DNA of 64,000 nucleotides. Source: Cryptomeria japonica (Eukaryota > Streptophyta > Pinopsida > Cupressales > Cupressaceae). Position numbers and translations under genes: made by a program. Shown piece after piece: positions 23,328-34,993 of the stretch. Numbering within the stretch: position 1 is the stretch's first letter; each line of letters opens with the position of its first letter. Under the pieces are notes generated by a model. It saw nothing but the letters and a program-made list of their open reading frames with translations, searched no databases and was not told where the DNA came from. The stretch covers positions 665,674,352 to 665,738,351 of the forward strand of contig NC_081412.1 of assembly GCF_030272615.1 (NCBI RefSeq). Reading direction: 5' to 3'.

Positions 23328-24809
23328 TGTTGGCATTGCATGAAGATTGCATTTATAAAGTATAGTGTTGTCATTGATGTCAATAGTAACCGGTAATGGA
23401 GTTGTATTGCAACCGGTAGTGATGAAATAGTGCAACCGGTAGTGATGTAATAGTGCAACCAATAGTGATGCAATAGTGCAACCGGTAGTGATGCAATAGT
23501 GTAACCGGTAGTAAAGTAGTGAATGAAACTGGTATTGGTATTTCAAGAAGAGTGGTCAACCAGTAGCCCTAACTAGTTGATAGGCAGAACCCTAACTGAT
23601 GGAGCTTGGTGAATTGGTTGTGATGATCTATGATCGAATGGTGATCGAAGATGAATATGCCACGTAAGCATGATGCACGTGATGAGTTTCAAAATGATTT
23701 TGGCACATGAAGATAGCTTGTTATCTTGGGAATGAGCAAATGCATAGCATGAAGTGATAATTGCGTGATGAGTTACAGGATTCTATGTGCGGTGATCCAG
23801 GAGTGGTTGATGTTGTCTAGAACAATGTGTAGTTGATTGCTATGTAATCCAACGGTTTGTTTGAACCAATATGTTTGTAATCTCTATGAGATTTGTAGGT
23901 TTTGTGATGTGTTATTGACCTATTATATTTGTATTAAAGGTCGATGAGTTGTTTGTAATTGTGTTGGCAATTTGGTTAAGTGTGGTAGTGAGATTGTTAT
24001 CAAAACAGAAGGAGTGTCTGTAGAATGTTGTGAAGGCAGATAGGAACAAAAAGGATCTGATTAAGAAAGGAAGTGTTATTTCTAGATCAGCAAAGACCCT
24101 GTTGTTCTCTAACCATTACAACAGTTAAATCTCTTAACTGGGTAAGCTTTAACAGGCTTGGTGTTGTCTAAATCCTCTACCCAAGTGATCCATTATATTG
24201 GATTTGAAATCCTCTACCGAGGTTACTCCTAATAGGGTATTGTAGTCAATCCCTTAACCGGGTGGTCCCTAACCGGATCTATTCTTAACAGGACATTATT
24301 GTATAAGCTTCTAACAAGGCTTGGCTCCTAACAGGGTGAACTTCATAAGAGTTCAAAATACCTGTGGGTATTCATCCACACCGTGGTTTTTCCCATTTGG
24401 TTTTCCACATGAAAAATCATTGTGTCAAGTGGTGAATGATTTTGTGGATAAGTTTTGATGTCGTTGATTTGAATAACTAGTAAAGCCACTTAGATATGTT
24501 TAGATAACCAAAAGTGATCTAAAATGAGCTATTACTGATGTTAGTAAAGTGATTTAATATTTTGGTTAAATGATATTTGAGTTTCAGATTTGTTACATTG
24601 TATGATTGATTTTTTGGTCAACTGGTAAAGTTTGACAGTACAGTTGCAGTTTTTGTTACAGTGACTAAACTAGTTAGTTTAGCAAGTTGTTTCTCAGTTG
24701 GGTTTAAGTTTGGTGAAAGTTTAGTATATTTTCTATCTACTAATTCACCCCCCCCCCCCCCCCCGCTCTTAGCAGTTGACTAGATTCTTATTGTTTCATC
24801 ATATTATCA
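23328..24809 (+). repeat. E2 3' LTR
   Basis: 1482 bp, matching 14349-15750. The extra length is mostly a 23-bp tandem repeat expansion and a longer poly-C run of 17 near 24750. It ends ATTATCA, followed by CATCC. Confidence 0.95.
23409..23520 (+). repeat. 23-bp minisatellite inside E2 3' LTR
   Basis: Four full units (23409, 23432, 23455, 23478) and a partial fifth follow the pattern GCAACCGGTAGTGATGNAATAGT. The 5' LTR has only one unit plus a partial. The difference of three units is 69 bp. Confidence 0.9.
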
Positions 24810-25213
24810 CATCCAACCAACCTTTTGTCACTTTCATAGAAGGCTTTATTGATCCCCAAGATGGTGGAGGTTGAAGAAAACACCAGGAATTTAAAATACG
24901 ATCATCCCAAGAAGAGAGATCTCAATTTATATTTGAGGTTCTTATTAAAATATTCAAATGACAACTTATGAGATGGACTACTTAATTTTGAAAATGACTT
25001 GTTTCATCTTTGATTCCTTCCCCTTGAAGATTTTGTTTTTCTCTCAAGCCTCACATTCCAAATGACAATAGATGGACAGATTTATAGTCTATTTTGTAGC
25101 TAAATCTATATTTGTTGAGCAAAATCACATTGTAGCAATAGGTGATCAAAAGTTTCATATGTCTTATTGCACATAACACATTTAAAGAGGGGGGTTATGC
25201 TCAACCTATAAAG
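24810..25213 (-). pseudogene. LINE ORF2 fragment: zinc-binding (zf-RVT) region and linker
   Basis: Minus-strand translation near 25130-25200 reads CVMCNKTYETFDHLLLQC, the zf-RVT pattern of plant L1 ORF2 (C..C....E...HLL..C). A linker with stops follows toward 24815. The left side joins the RNase H fragment at 14348 and the right side joins 32285 after E3 is removed, where the reading AWFSLRDRI precedes the zinc motif as in relatives. Confidence 0.87.
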
Positions 25214-26549
25214 TGTTGGCAACAATAATGCAGGAAAACTGAGAGGGGGGTGAATCAGTTTTCACCAAACTTAAAAAAATTAACCTCAACTTAATATATG
25301 ATCAAGAACAACAATAAGAAAGATAAACACCACATCAACAACACACATAACACATAAATTTTGATGTGGAAAATCTGATTAAGGGAAAAGCTGCGATGGG
25401 AACCTACTCACAATATGATGATACTCTACAATAGTATGTGTAATATTACAATGGGTAATACACACACATCCAGGCACATTGCCTAGAGCTCACTGCTCAA
25501 AAACAACAAAGGGCTACAACCCAGGAAAGGCTCACTGCCTTACAAAGATCGAAAACCAATCCGGATAACATGAACTGAAATAATAGCATCTCCACATACC
25601 TCATCATAGTTCTGGTTAAGCACACTATCTATTTTACAACACTTATTTGCTCTTATTCACACGTTTGAAATATCAATTTTCTTGTTCGCACATACAACAC
25701 TCTCAAGGAATGCGGACACACATCTTACATGATTATTACCCTTATTCATACAAATCGTCAACCTTAATTCCAAGGTCGGCTCAACTCATAAGACCTAATT
25801 ACAAAATTACATCACACGATACATAAATCAATATATGTGCCAATTCAATCAGAAAGGACATAGAATGGACCTAAATCAAAACCTCGAACACGCAACACCA
25901 CCGAATATCTCATTGAAATCATCTATAACACATAAGAATCATTGGGTTAGCCAGAAGGTCGTATAACATGAAGAATACCACTGGACCAATAAAATCTTCA
26001 ATAAAACACACAATGATCAATGCAGACCAGAAACATGGATAGAACACAATCAAAAACATCAACAACCAACATGAATTCAAGTGCAACAACTCAGATTACA
26101 AGAATCATCATCATCTCTCTCTCTCTCTCTTGGAGCTCAAGAACACCAACATAACTTGTTGACAAACTGAAAGATATGCTTGTGAAGTTTCAAATGATGA
26201 AGCACTCAGATTGAGGACACACATGAATGTCCCAAACACTCTCCAAAATCCGCTTAACATAATGAATTAATTCTGGAGCAATACAAGCTAGAAATCACAA
26301 CTCTGCAATACAAAACCAACAAAAAACTAGTCATCACACTAGACCACATAACATGATCAAATCACCTTCTAGAACATTGAAACTCATGCTGAATCAAATG
26401 AAGATACTAATCTTTGAATTCTTAAATCTACATCAACATATTTGAAATATACCAGCCAAACCAACTCTTCGCAACACCGAAGCACAAGAACATAGGAATA
26501 TGTTGACATCAATGACAACAACACATTCCAACAACTCTAATATCCAGAA
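25214..26549 (-). repeat. E3 3' LTR (left copy)
   Basis: About 1336 bp, matching 30952-32284. The inner boundary is set by alignment to the other copy and by the PPT, and is good to a base or two. It includes the hairpin at 25234-25263 and a TC microsatellite near 26112-26130. Confidence 0.9.
25234..25263 (-). promoter_or_regulatory. U5 hairpin with C-rich loop, E3
   Basis: GAAAACTGA (25234-25242) pairs perfectly with TCAGTTTTC (25255-25263). The loop is G-rich on this strand, C-rich on the element's strand. The right LTR copy has two stem mutations. Confidence 0.65.
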
Positions 26550-26865
26550 ATATCCCCCTTTGGCATTGATGGCAACATATTAATGTGAAAAACAATCAAT
26601 GCAAAGAAAGAAATCAACTCTAGCAATCTCCCCCTAAGATCATGCACACATAGCTCTCTACCTTAGACAGATAGGACATTTTTGCACATGCATCTCTCCC
26701 CCTTTGACATCAATGCAAAAGGATCTCAAAACATAATAACACTACCTCACACAATCATAAACTGAACCACATACTAACTTTTCCCCTAAGTAGCAGCACT
26801 CACTCATCAATCTGGATATCAGGATAAGACTATGAAGTCCACCGGATTGATGCATCTCAATGCAT
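26550..26865 (-). other. E3 untranslated region with polypurine tract and PPT-like copies
   Basis: On the minus strand the tract AAAGGGGGATAT abuts the 3' LTR at about 26550-26562, preceded by a GCCATCAATGCC module. A second copy with GACATCAATG reversed in the same way is at 26693-26720, and another G-rich tract is near 26630. Confidence 0.75.
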
Positions 26866-29800
26866 CTAGTTCACTTTAGGAGGGGTAATCACCCCTAACT
26901 TCTCTCTTAGATATACAAATGTATCTGCAGGCAAAGGCTTCGTAAAGATGTCTACAATTTGTTCCTTTGGAGATATTTACTCCAATCTGACTTCTTTCTC
27001 ATTCACCTTCTCTCTCAAAAAATGAAACTTGATTGATATATGTTTTGTCTTAGAATGCAACACCGAATTCTTAGAAATATTGATAGCACTTGAATTGTCA
27101 CAATATATGACAGAAGGCTCATTATAAACAAATCTAATATCCTTTAGCATTTGTTTCATCCAAATTACCTAAGTACAATTGCTAGAAGCATCGATATATT
27201 TAACTTCTACAGTAGATAAAGAAATAGCATCTTGCTTCTTACTTGCCCAAGAAACCAACTTATTTCCTGAAAATAATGCACCACCTATAGTGCTCTTCAA
27301 GTCATCAACATCACTTGCCCAATCAACATTTGTATAAGCACTTAAAATGAACTCATCATTCCTCGGATACCACAAACCATGATCAATTGTTTCCTTCAAA
27401 AATCTGAATCCCTTTCACAGTAATAACATGACTTTCCTTAGGATCAGCCTAGAATCTTGCAACAAGACATACAACATTCATAATGTTTGGTCTATTCTGA
27501 GTCAAATATAGCAATCCACCAATCATAGATCTATACAAAGTCTAATTAGCCTATGGAGATTCATCATCTTTTGTCATCTTGCATCCAGTTACCATAGGAA
27601 TTCCAACAAGTTTGGAATTGCCTAACCCAAACTTCTTCAGCAATTCCTTCACATATTTTGATTGAGATATGAAAATGTCTTTATCAGTCGGTGTAATTTG
27701 CAATCCCAAAAATAATTTTATCTCACCTATCATAGACATCTCAAACTCTTTTTGCATATCATCAAAAAACTTTTTACTCAAATGATCATCTCCTCCAAAA
27801 ATAATGTCATCAACAAAAACTTCAACAATCTAAAGATTATCATTATCAATCTTGAAGTATAAATTACTATCAACAGAACCTTTACATTATCTCAACTTCA
27901 TCAAATACATGTCCAATATGGCATACCAAGCTCTAGGGGCTTGTTTAAGTCCACATGATGCTTTCTTCAATCTAAATACCATGTCTCCTTCATCTGTCAA
28001 TTAAAATCCATCCAGTTGTTCAATGTACATTTCTTCCAACTCACCATTCAAAAAGGATGACTTCACATCCATCTGATATACCATGAAATTCTTATAAGAA
28101 GCATATGCAAGAAATAATCTAACAGCTTCAATTCTAGCTACCAGAGAAAAAGTCTCCTCAAAATAAATACCTTCAATTTGTGAATATCCTTTACATACCA
28201 ATCTTGTTTTGTTTCTAACAACTTCTCCATCTTCATTGAGTTTATTCTGGAATACCCATTTTGTACCAATCACATTTTTGTATTAGGTCTTGGAGCAAGT
28301 TCCCATGGATTGTTCTTCTCAATCTGATTTAACTCTTTTTCCATAGCTTTTACCTTATTTTAATCTTTACAAGCTTCAGCAACATCTTTAATCTCAATCT
28401 TGGAAATCAGACATGTCTCTTCAGTAGCAATTCTTCTCCTATTCATCACACCTTTTTTCTTATCACCAATAATCTGATTCTCTAAATGACTTAATCTTAC
28501 ATACTTGGGGGTCTTCTTATTGTTCTCATTTTCGGTCTCTTGAACTTCTTCACTGCCAACAACATCTGGATTTACTCGCTCTTCCTAATCACTTTGTTTT
28601 ATGTTTTGAGTCTGCACTTTCTTTAAACTAACATCTTGATCATCAGATTCATATCCGCATACTCTGATTTATTTCTCATGACACTCATCAACCTTTGCAT
28701 TTGTACTTTCCACTATTTTTCTTAGTGTTTTGTTGTAACACCAGTAGGCCTTGCTCTTAGTAGAATATCCCAAAAATATTCCTCCATCACATCTAGCATA
28801 ATTTTTTTCTATATCCTCATCTCTTTTGATATAACATTTTCTTATCTAACTGTAGGAACATGACCAAACCATAACTCATAAGGGGTCTTACCAGAATCAC
28901 CTTTTATATGCACCCAGTTGAATGTGTATAGATCAATGCTAACAAATTCTCTCCAATAGATATGTGAAACATTTCCTTCAATCATCATAGTCCTAGAAGC
29001 ATCCAGAATAGTTTTGTTCTTCCTTTCAACAACTTGATTCTATTGAGGGGTTCGTGAAGGAAATAATTGTCTAGTAATTTCATGCTCTTCACAAAAGGAA
29101 GTAAACTCACTAGAAGTAAATTCTCTTCCTCTGTCAAATCTTAGACACTTCATCTTCAGTCTTGTCTTTGTCTCCACCCTAGTTTTGAATATTTTGAATT
29201 TCTCCAATGCTTCATATTTCTCCCTTAGAAAAGTGACCCACATCATTCTAGAATAGTCATCAATCATCAACATAAAGTATCTATCACCTTATAAGCTCCT
29301 CACCCTAGAAGGACCACATAAATTAGTATGCACAAGATCTAATATCCCATTAGATATATATTGTATTCTTTTGAATGAAATTCTTGTTTGTTTTCCCAAT
29401 TGACATTCTTTATACACTGGATTAGTAGGCTTCACTATCTTAGGCAGATCTCTAACAACTTGGATAGAACTTATCTTAACCATGCAGTGAAAATTGAAAT
29501 GACACATCCTCCTATGCTGCAACTAACTTTCATCAATCTAAGCAATCAAACAAATTTTCTCACCAGCATTCAGATGAAAGATAATACCTTTAGTTTTAGT
29601 TCCTGAAGCAATTTCTATACCAAATCTATTCAAGATTTTACATTTCTCATTCTTGAATTGTAAATCATATCCCTTATCAACAATTTGTCCAACACTCAAA
29701 ATATTATGCTTCACACCCTCAACATATAAAAAATTATCAGTATTATGCTTACCATTAAGAGAAACAGAGCCTCTACCTCATATTATACAAGCTTTTGTTG

Positions 29801-30910
29801 TCTCCAAATCTCACTACACCACCATCCTACTTTTCTATATTCACAAATTTACCTTTGTCACCTGTCATGTGATGTGAACAACCACTGTCAATCACCCATT
29901 CATCTATCTCTTCAATCTTAGCAGCAAAGACTTTTTCTTCAACAATGCATCTTGTAGAATCAACAAGTATCGGATCATCTTCCTTGATAGAAATGAATAC
30001 AAATTCATTTTCTAAATTCCCTTTCTCAGACTCATCATTTGTCACACCTTCATCAGCAGCATGATAACACTAGAAGAAAAATGTCCTTTCTTATTGCATG
30101 AAAAATGTTTCAAAGGTAACTTCCCTTCATACTTACCGCTAGGCAATCTTCTAACAATAAGTGCTTCAATCTCTTCCTATTCTTCCATCTCTCCCATTTC
30201 CCTTTCATATTTGTAAACCCTAGTTGAACTCTCTTTTGGATCATACCTTTGCTTCCCAAATATAGTAGCTTCAAATACAGTCTTAGTTTTGGCATGTGAT
30301 TCTCCAAGTTCACTTAATTCAAAAGAAGCAAGCTTACCAATCAACATGTCTCTTCTCACAGTTGTCAAAGTCCAGATCTCATCAATAGCAGCAACTTTTT
30401 GTTTATAAGGAGGCAAGGATCTCAACACTTTAGCTACAATCTCATCTTCTTCAATGATTCCACCAGCACATCTGATGTTCAGTACAATATCATTCACTTT
30501 ATCCATAAAGGATGAATATTCTCATCTTCTCCCATTCTCAACAACTCATACTTTCCTTTCAAGCTTTGCAATTTAGCAACTTTCACATGTTTGTCTCCTT
30601 CATACAAGGTTTCTAAATTCTCTCAGATCTCATGAGAAATCTCCAATCCCATCACATTAGTCATCTCTAAATCAGTCAGGGCACTCAACAATGTTTCTTT
30701 GGCTCTTATGTTATGTTCAACATTCTTGACCTCATTCGCAATAACAGGACCATTCTGAGGAACATTGTAGACATTCTTTGTGATCTTCCAATAATCTTCT
30801 CCAAGACATTTCAAGTAACACTCCATTCGGTTCTTCCATATGGTGTAATCAGTTCCATCAAATCTCAGACTCTCCTTGAAAACAACGGTTTCCACCTTGG
30901 ATCTCCTCAA
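26866..30910 (-). pseudogene. E3 gag-pol (many frameshifts and stops)
   Basis: The gag frame from 30910 has RFDGTDYTIWKNRM but TTG where an ATG would be, so its start is uncertain. Its zinc knuckle near 30085-30125 has lost the first cysteine (HFSC). Protease keeps DSGCSHHMTG near 29870. Integrase has DDYSRMMWV near 29250 and a changed RFDRGREF motif, then a stop near 29040 just before the E-containing box. RT keeps YQMDVKSSF and an FVDD box near 27810. RNase H has STVEVKY and CDNSSAINISKN and ends with ITPPKVN at 26866. Frames change near 30500, 29600, 28300 and 27500. None of it can make a full product. Confidence 0.9.
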
Positions 30911-30937
30911 GTGGTCAAGCTTGTTCTTGAGGATCTA

Positions 30938-30949
30938 GCTCTGATACCA
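30938..30949 (-). other. E3 primer-binding site (tRNA-iMet)
   Basis: GCTCTGATACCA on the plus strand, two bases (AT) from the right LTR. Confidence 0.92.
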
Positions 30950-30951
30950 AT

Positions 30952-32284
30952 TGTTGGCAGTTCAACAATGCAGGAAAACTAAGAGGGGGGGTGAATCACT
31001 TTTCACCAAACTTAAACAAATTAACCTCAACTTAAGATCTGATCAAGAATAGCAATAAGAATGATAAACACCACATCAACAACACACATAATACATAAAT
31101 TTTGACGTGGAAAACCCGGTTAAGGGAAAAACCACGGTGGGAACCTACCCACAATATGATGATACTCTGCACTAGTATGTGTAAATATTACAATGGGGAA
31201 TGAACATCCATTTAGGAACACTGCCTAGAGCTCACTGCTCAAAAACAACAAAGCGCTATAACCCAGGGAAGGCTCACTGCCTTACAAAGATCGGACACCA
31301 ATCTAGATCTCATGAACTGAAAGAATAGCATCTCCAAATGCCTGATCACAGTTCCAGTTAAGCACATTGTCTGTTCTGCAACACTACTCTATTCTTCTTC
31401 ACACTTCTGAAAGATCAATTCACTTGTATGCACATACAACACTCTCAAGGAATGCAGACACACATCTTACATGATTATTGCCCTTATTTATACAAATCAT
31501 CAACCTTAATTCCAAGGTCAGCTCAACTCATAAGACCTAATTACAAAATTACATCACACGATACATAAATAAATATGTGGACCAATAAAATACTATAAAG
31601 GACATAGCATGGACCTTAATAAAAACCTTGAATACGCAACACCACTGAATATCTCGCCAAGATCATCCGCAACACGCAAGAATCATCAGATCGACCAAAA
31701 GGTCGTATAACACGAAGAATACCACCAGACCAATAAAATATTCAATAACGTGCACAACAATCATTACAGACTAGTAACATAGATAGAAAATGACTAAAAA
31801 CATCAACAAGCAACGTGAAGTCCACCGCAACAACTCAAATTATAAGAATCGTCGTCATCTCTCTCCCAAAGATCAATAACACCAACATAACTTGCTGACA
31901 AACTGAAAGATATGCATGTGAAGTTTCAAATCATGAACCACTCAAAATAAGGACACACGTGAACGTCCCAAACACTCTCCAAAATCCTCTCAACATAATG
32001 AATCAATTTTGGAGCAATACAAGCTAGAAATCACAACTCTGCAATACATAACCAACCGAAAAACTAGTCATCACACCGGACCACATAACTTGATCAAATA
32101 ACCTTCCAGAACACTGAAACTCATGCTAAATCAACCGAAGATACTAATATTTGAATCCTAAATCTGCATCAACATATGTGCAATATACCAACCAAACCAA
32201 CTCTCTGCAACACCAAAGCACAAGAACACAAGAATATGTTGAAATCAATGACAACAACACATTCAAAAACTCTAATATCAAACA
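30952..32284 (-). repeat. E3 5' LTR (right copy)
   Basis: 1333 bp beginning TGTTGG on the plus strand and ending CAAACA, followed by TAAAG. Divergence from the left copy is well above that of E1 or E4 by eye. Confidence 0.93.
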
Positions 32285-33649
32285 TAAAGTCTCATACTTG
32301 AAAGGATTCTATCCCTCAGGGAAAACCAAGCAAAAGGCCCCACCTTGGGAAAATAATCAAGATCCCAACAAAGATGAGTAGGCCATTTAGAAGAAGATTG
32401 AGGTTATGTTTGTAATGAGGCATATCCTTCATTGAATAATTGCCCATTTTTTATTTGGTTTAGATGTTATCATCATTACAATTTGAAAAGAAAATAATCC
32501 CTTTTTGAAGCTCAAGATTTAGAGAGTTTTTCATACTTGTAGGGAGAGGGAGGAAGTCAAATGATTTCCAAATGACTGTATGGAAGGGAGGTGTGATCAA
32601 TTATGAAGTAATCTTTTACCTTTGCACCCCAACTATTTTTCAAAATCAGCTCCAAAGGCTTCCAATCCCCCAATGTATTAAAACGGGAGTGACCATTCCA
32701 ATAATCCTCCCAAAAAAATTTATTTTCACCATTATTGATAACCCAAGATAAATTTAGAAGAATGACCTTCTCGCAAGAGGAGATAAAGTTTCAAAATGTA
32801 GATCCCTTAGGTAAATATTTCAAGGTGAATATTCTCTCCTTGTCAATTGAGTATAGATATTTGTACTTTAGTATTTTACACCATTTGGATTCAAAATGAG
32901 GGAAAATTTTCCAAAATATTTTAGCTCCAAGTGTCATATTTTACATCTTTAATTGACATATATCTGAACCTCCAGATTCTTGGGGGTACAAACCTTCTCC
33001 AAAGAAAGTAAACAAATCTTGCATTTTTTTGTAATATTATCAACCCATAGGAGGTTATGAAGAAGAGTTTGAACTTCATCCATGGAAACCTTTGAAATGT
33101 TGAGGATTGGCATTAGATAAATGGGAATGGCACTAAAGACAACCTAGATTATTGTGATTTTTCCATGAAGAGTAAGTCGTTTTATTTTTCAAGATGAGAT
33201 CTTATTTGAAATAGCATCACAAACACCCTTCCAAAAGTTATTTTCCACTTTTCCTCCAAAGAAGGGTATCCTAAGATACTTACAAGGAAGTATTTCAAGC
33301 TTGGAACCCCAAAACGTTATTAGCTTTTGTTGAACAATATGAGGAACATTAAGAAGAAACAACTTTGAATTTTCTTGATTTATCAGTTGCCAAGATATTG
33401 TCAAGTAGGAAGTCAATGTGTCCTTCATAATTTTGTCTTCCTTCAAAGAGGCTTTGTTGAAAACAAGGGTATCGTCTATAAAAAGATAGTGAGTGAAAGA
33501 AAGAGGCATTGCAACAATTTTAATACACTTCCAAAGATGTCTAGCATTGGTTGATTTGATAGATTTTCTCAATCCTTCCACCAAATGGATGAAGAGAAAA
33601 GGCGAGAGAATGTCCCACTAACATACCCCTTGTGTAGGACAGAAAGGAC
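32285..33649 (-). pseudogene. LINE ORF2 fragment: RT palm/thumb and linker
   Basis: The minus-strand frame 33584-33189 contains THYLFIDDTLVF, the RT catalytic box of plant L1 (usually FADDT), then the LAGK-like region and AIPIYLMPILN near 33100. Just upstream at about 33590-33640 is WDILSPFLFI, the GDPLSPFLF box with changes and a stop. Several stops follow. The right end joins 39842 after removal of E4, the left end joins 25213 after removal of E3. Confidence 0.9.
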
Positions 33650-34455
33650 TGTAAATGTATTTTAATTTCCAATTTAATGGACAAGTTATATGTAGGATGG
33701 TGTATTTCAATTTGATATTATGTCAATGACACTAATATTGTTATCTTTCCTTTTTACTACAGTTAAGGAGAATGAACATGTATCGATTTCAATGTCATCT
33801 CCTTTGATTGGAATGATGTATAAGTAGTAGGGTGGCCATGATCAAGTGGCACCTTGATCGGACATGTCTTTTAGACATGTCCGACCAAGATGTCACTTGG
33901 TCGTGACCCCTACTAACAACACCCAATTCATAACTAATCGGTGCTTCAATCATACCCGATAATGCATCGGTATCTTTAATGATAATAGCGTTTATAACAT
34001 GCCCGATAATGAATCGGTATCATCGTTGATGATAATAGTGCTTAATCATATCGATCGATATGTTAATGATAATAGTGCTTAAACATATCCGATCGATATC
34101 ATATGTCTTTTGTTAACTGTTGCAGATATATAAAACATACCCGATTATGAATCGGTATCAAAGCATATGGATTAGCATAAACAATATTTGTTAGCATTAT
34201 ATGCTATCGGGTTAATACCCCGATAGCATATTAATACCGATATGAATCAACATTAATATGCTATCGGGTTAATAGCTCGAATAGCTTTATGGATTGACGC
34301 TTAACATAGTTAAGCATGTCGTCAATTTAATCCAATATCAATATCATAATTGTGACCAATGTTACAGTCTGATAAGCATGAAATGAGTAAACAAAATATA
34401 GGAGATTACTGAGTTAGGAGAGTCTTATCTTGTAGAGGCTACTAATGCATTAACA
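33650..34455 (-). repeat. E4 3' LTR (left copy)
   Basis: Begins TGTAAATG and ends TTAACA on the plus strand. The interior has an 11-bp inverted repeat, GGACATGTCTT and AAGACATGTCC arranged head to head near 33860-33890, and a series of ATCGGTAT/ATGCTATCGG repeats (33940-34280), kept in the other LTR. Confidence 0.95.
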
Positions 34456-34993
34456 CTCCCTCTTAGCTTTTGGAAGATAAGGTAACCTGCATCACATTTC
34501 TTTTTCAAAATGTCAGTCTCCAAGAATATATATCATCTATACATATAATATGAAGTACCATCAGAACATAGGATACAAACATAAAACATTATCCTAAGTA
34601 TGTGACATAGGGTACCAACAATCTATGTGATATAATAGATTCATCATTTTATTATAACAAGATATCACCTAAACACATGATATCAGTATTGCCTAAACAC
34701 GCAATACTGAGGATAAACATATGAGGATGGTTAAATTCTCATCTTATCCAGGTTGTGATATGTGCACTAACATTTCATACAAATGTTTTATCACAACAAC
34801 ATCATGGCACATCCATGACATATCAGAGATCCAACATGATAACTGGTTTGAGAATCATAAGATCGTCACCTTATGATGTCTGCATACAAGTGTTCATAAT
34901 CTGAGAGATCGTCACCTCTTAGATATGAGAACAGGGGGTAAAACCCAGAATGTCCTAACATGACAAAAGAAGTTTACATTTTCAACATCTTAT
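34456..34993 (-). other. E4 untranslated region and polypurine tract
   Basis: The minus-strand purine tract AAAAGCTAAGAGGGAG (34456-34471) abuts the 3' LTR. The remaining 520 bp hold no coding region. They carry GATATCA and GATATGT motifs and a repeated short phrase GAGATCGTCACCT at about 34859 and 34903. Confidence 0.75.

Larger units (their letters stand above)
14349..24809 (+). mobile_element. E2: Ty1/copia LTR retrotransposon inserted in the LINE and carrying element N
   Basis: TG...CA LTRs at 14349-15750 and 23328-24809, with target duplication CATCC at 14344-14348 and 24810-24814. A tRNA-iMet primer site, gag with a CCHC knuckle, protease, integrase, RT and RNase H (copia order) and a polypurine tract are all present but heavily mutated. 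The span of 10.5 kb includes the 3.1-kb nested element N in the RT region. LTR divergence is clearly above 5% by eye. The RT/RNase H text and the repeated PPT-like modules are Sirevirus-like, as in E1, E3 and E5. Confidence 0.95.
25214..32284 (-). mobile_element. E3: Ty1/copia LTR retrotransposon inserted in the LINE
   Basis: LTRs at 25214-26549 and 30952-32284, with target duplication TAAAG at 25209-25213 and 32285-32289. The minus-strand order primer site, gag, protease, integrase, RT, RNase H, PPT is complete over 7.1 kb. All coding parts are degraded by at least five frame changes and many stops. RT and RNase H text closely resembles E2 and E5, so these three are one broad family. Confidence 0.94.

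Noticed and set aside
23409-23520. A CRISPR-like array
   Set aside because: The 23-bp units are head-to-tail with no spacers. It is a minisatellite in a plant LTR.
26110-26132. Functional TC-rich element
   Set aside because: A simple TC microsatellite that is not preserved in the other E3 LTR.
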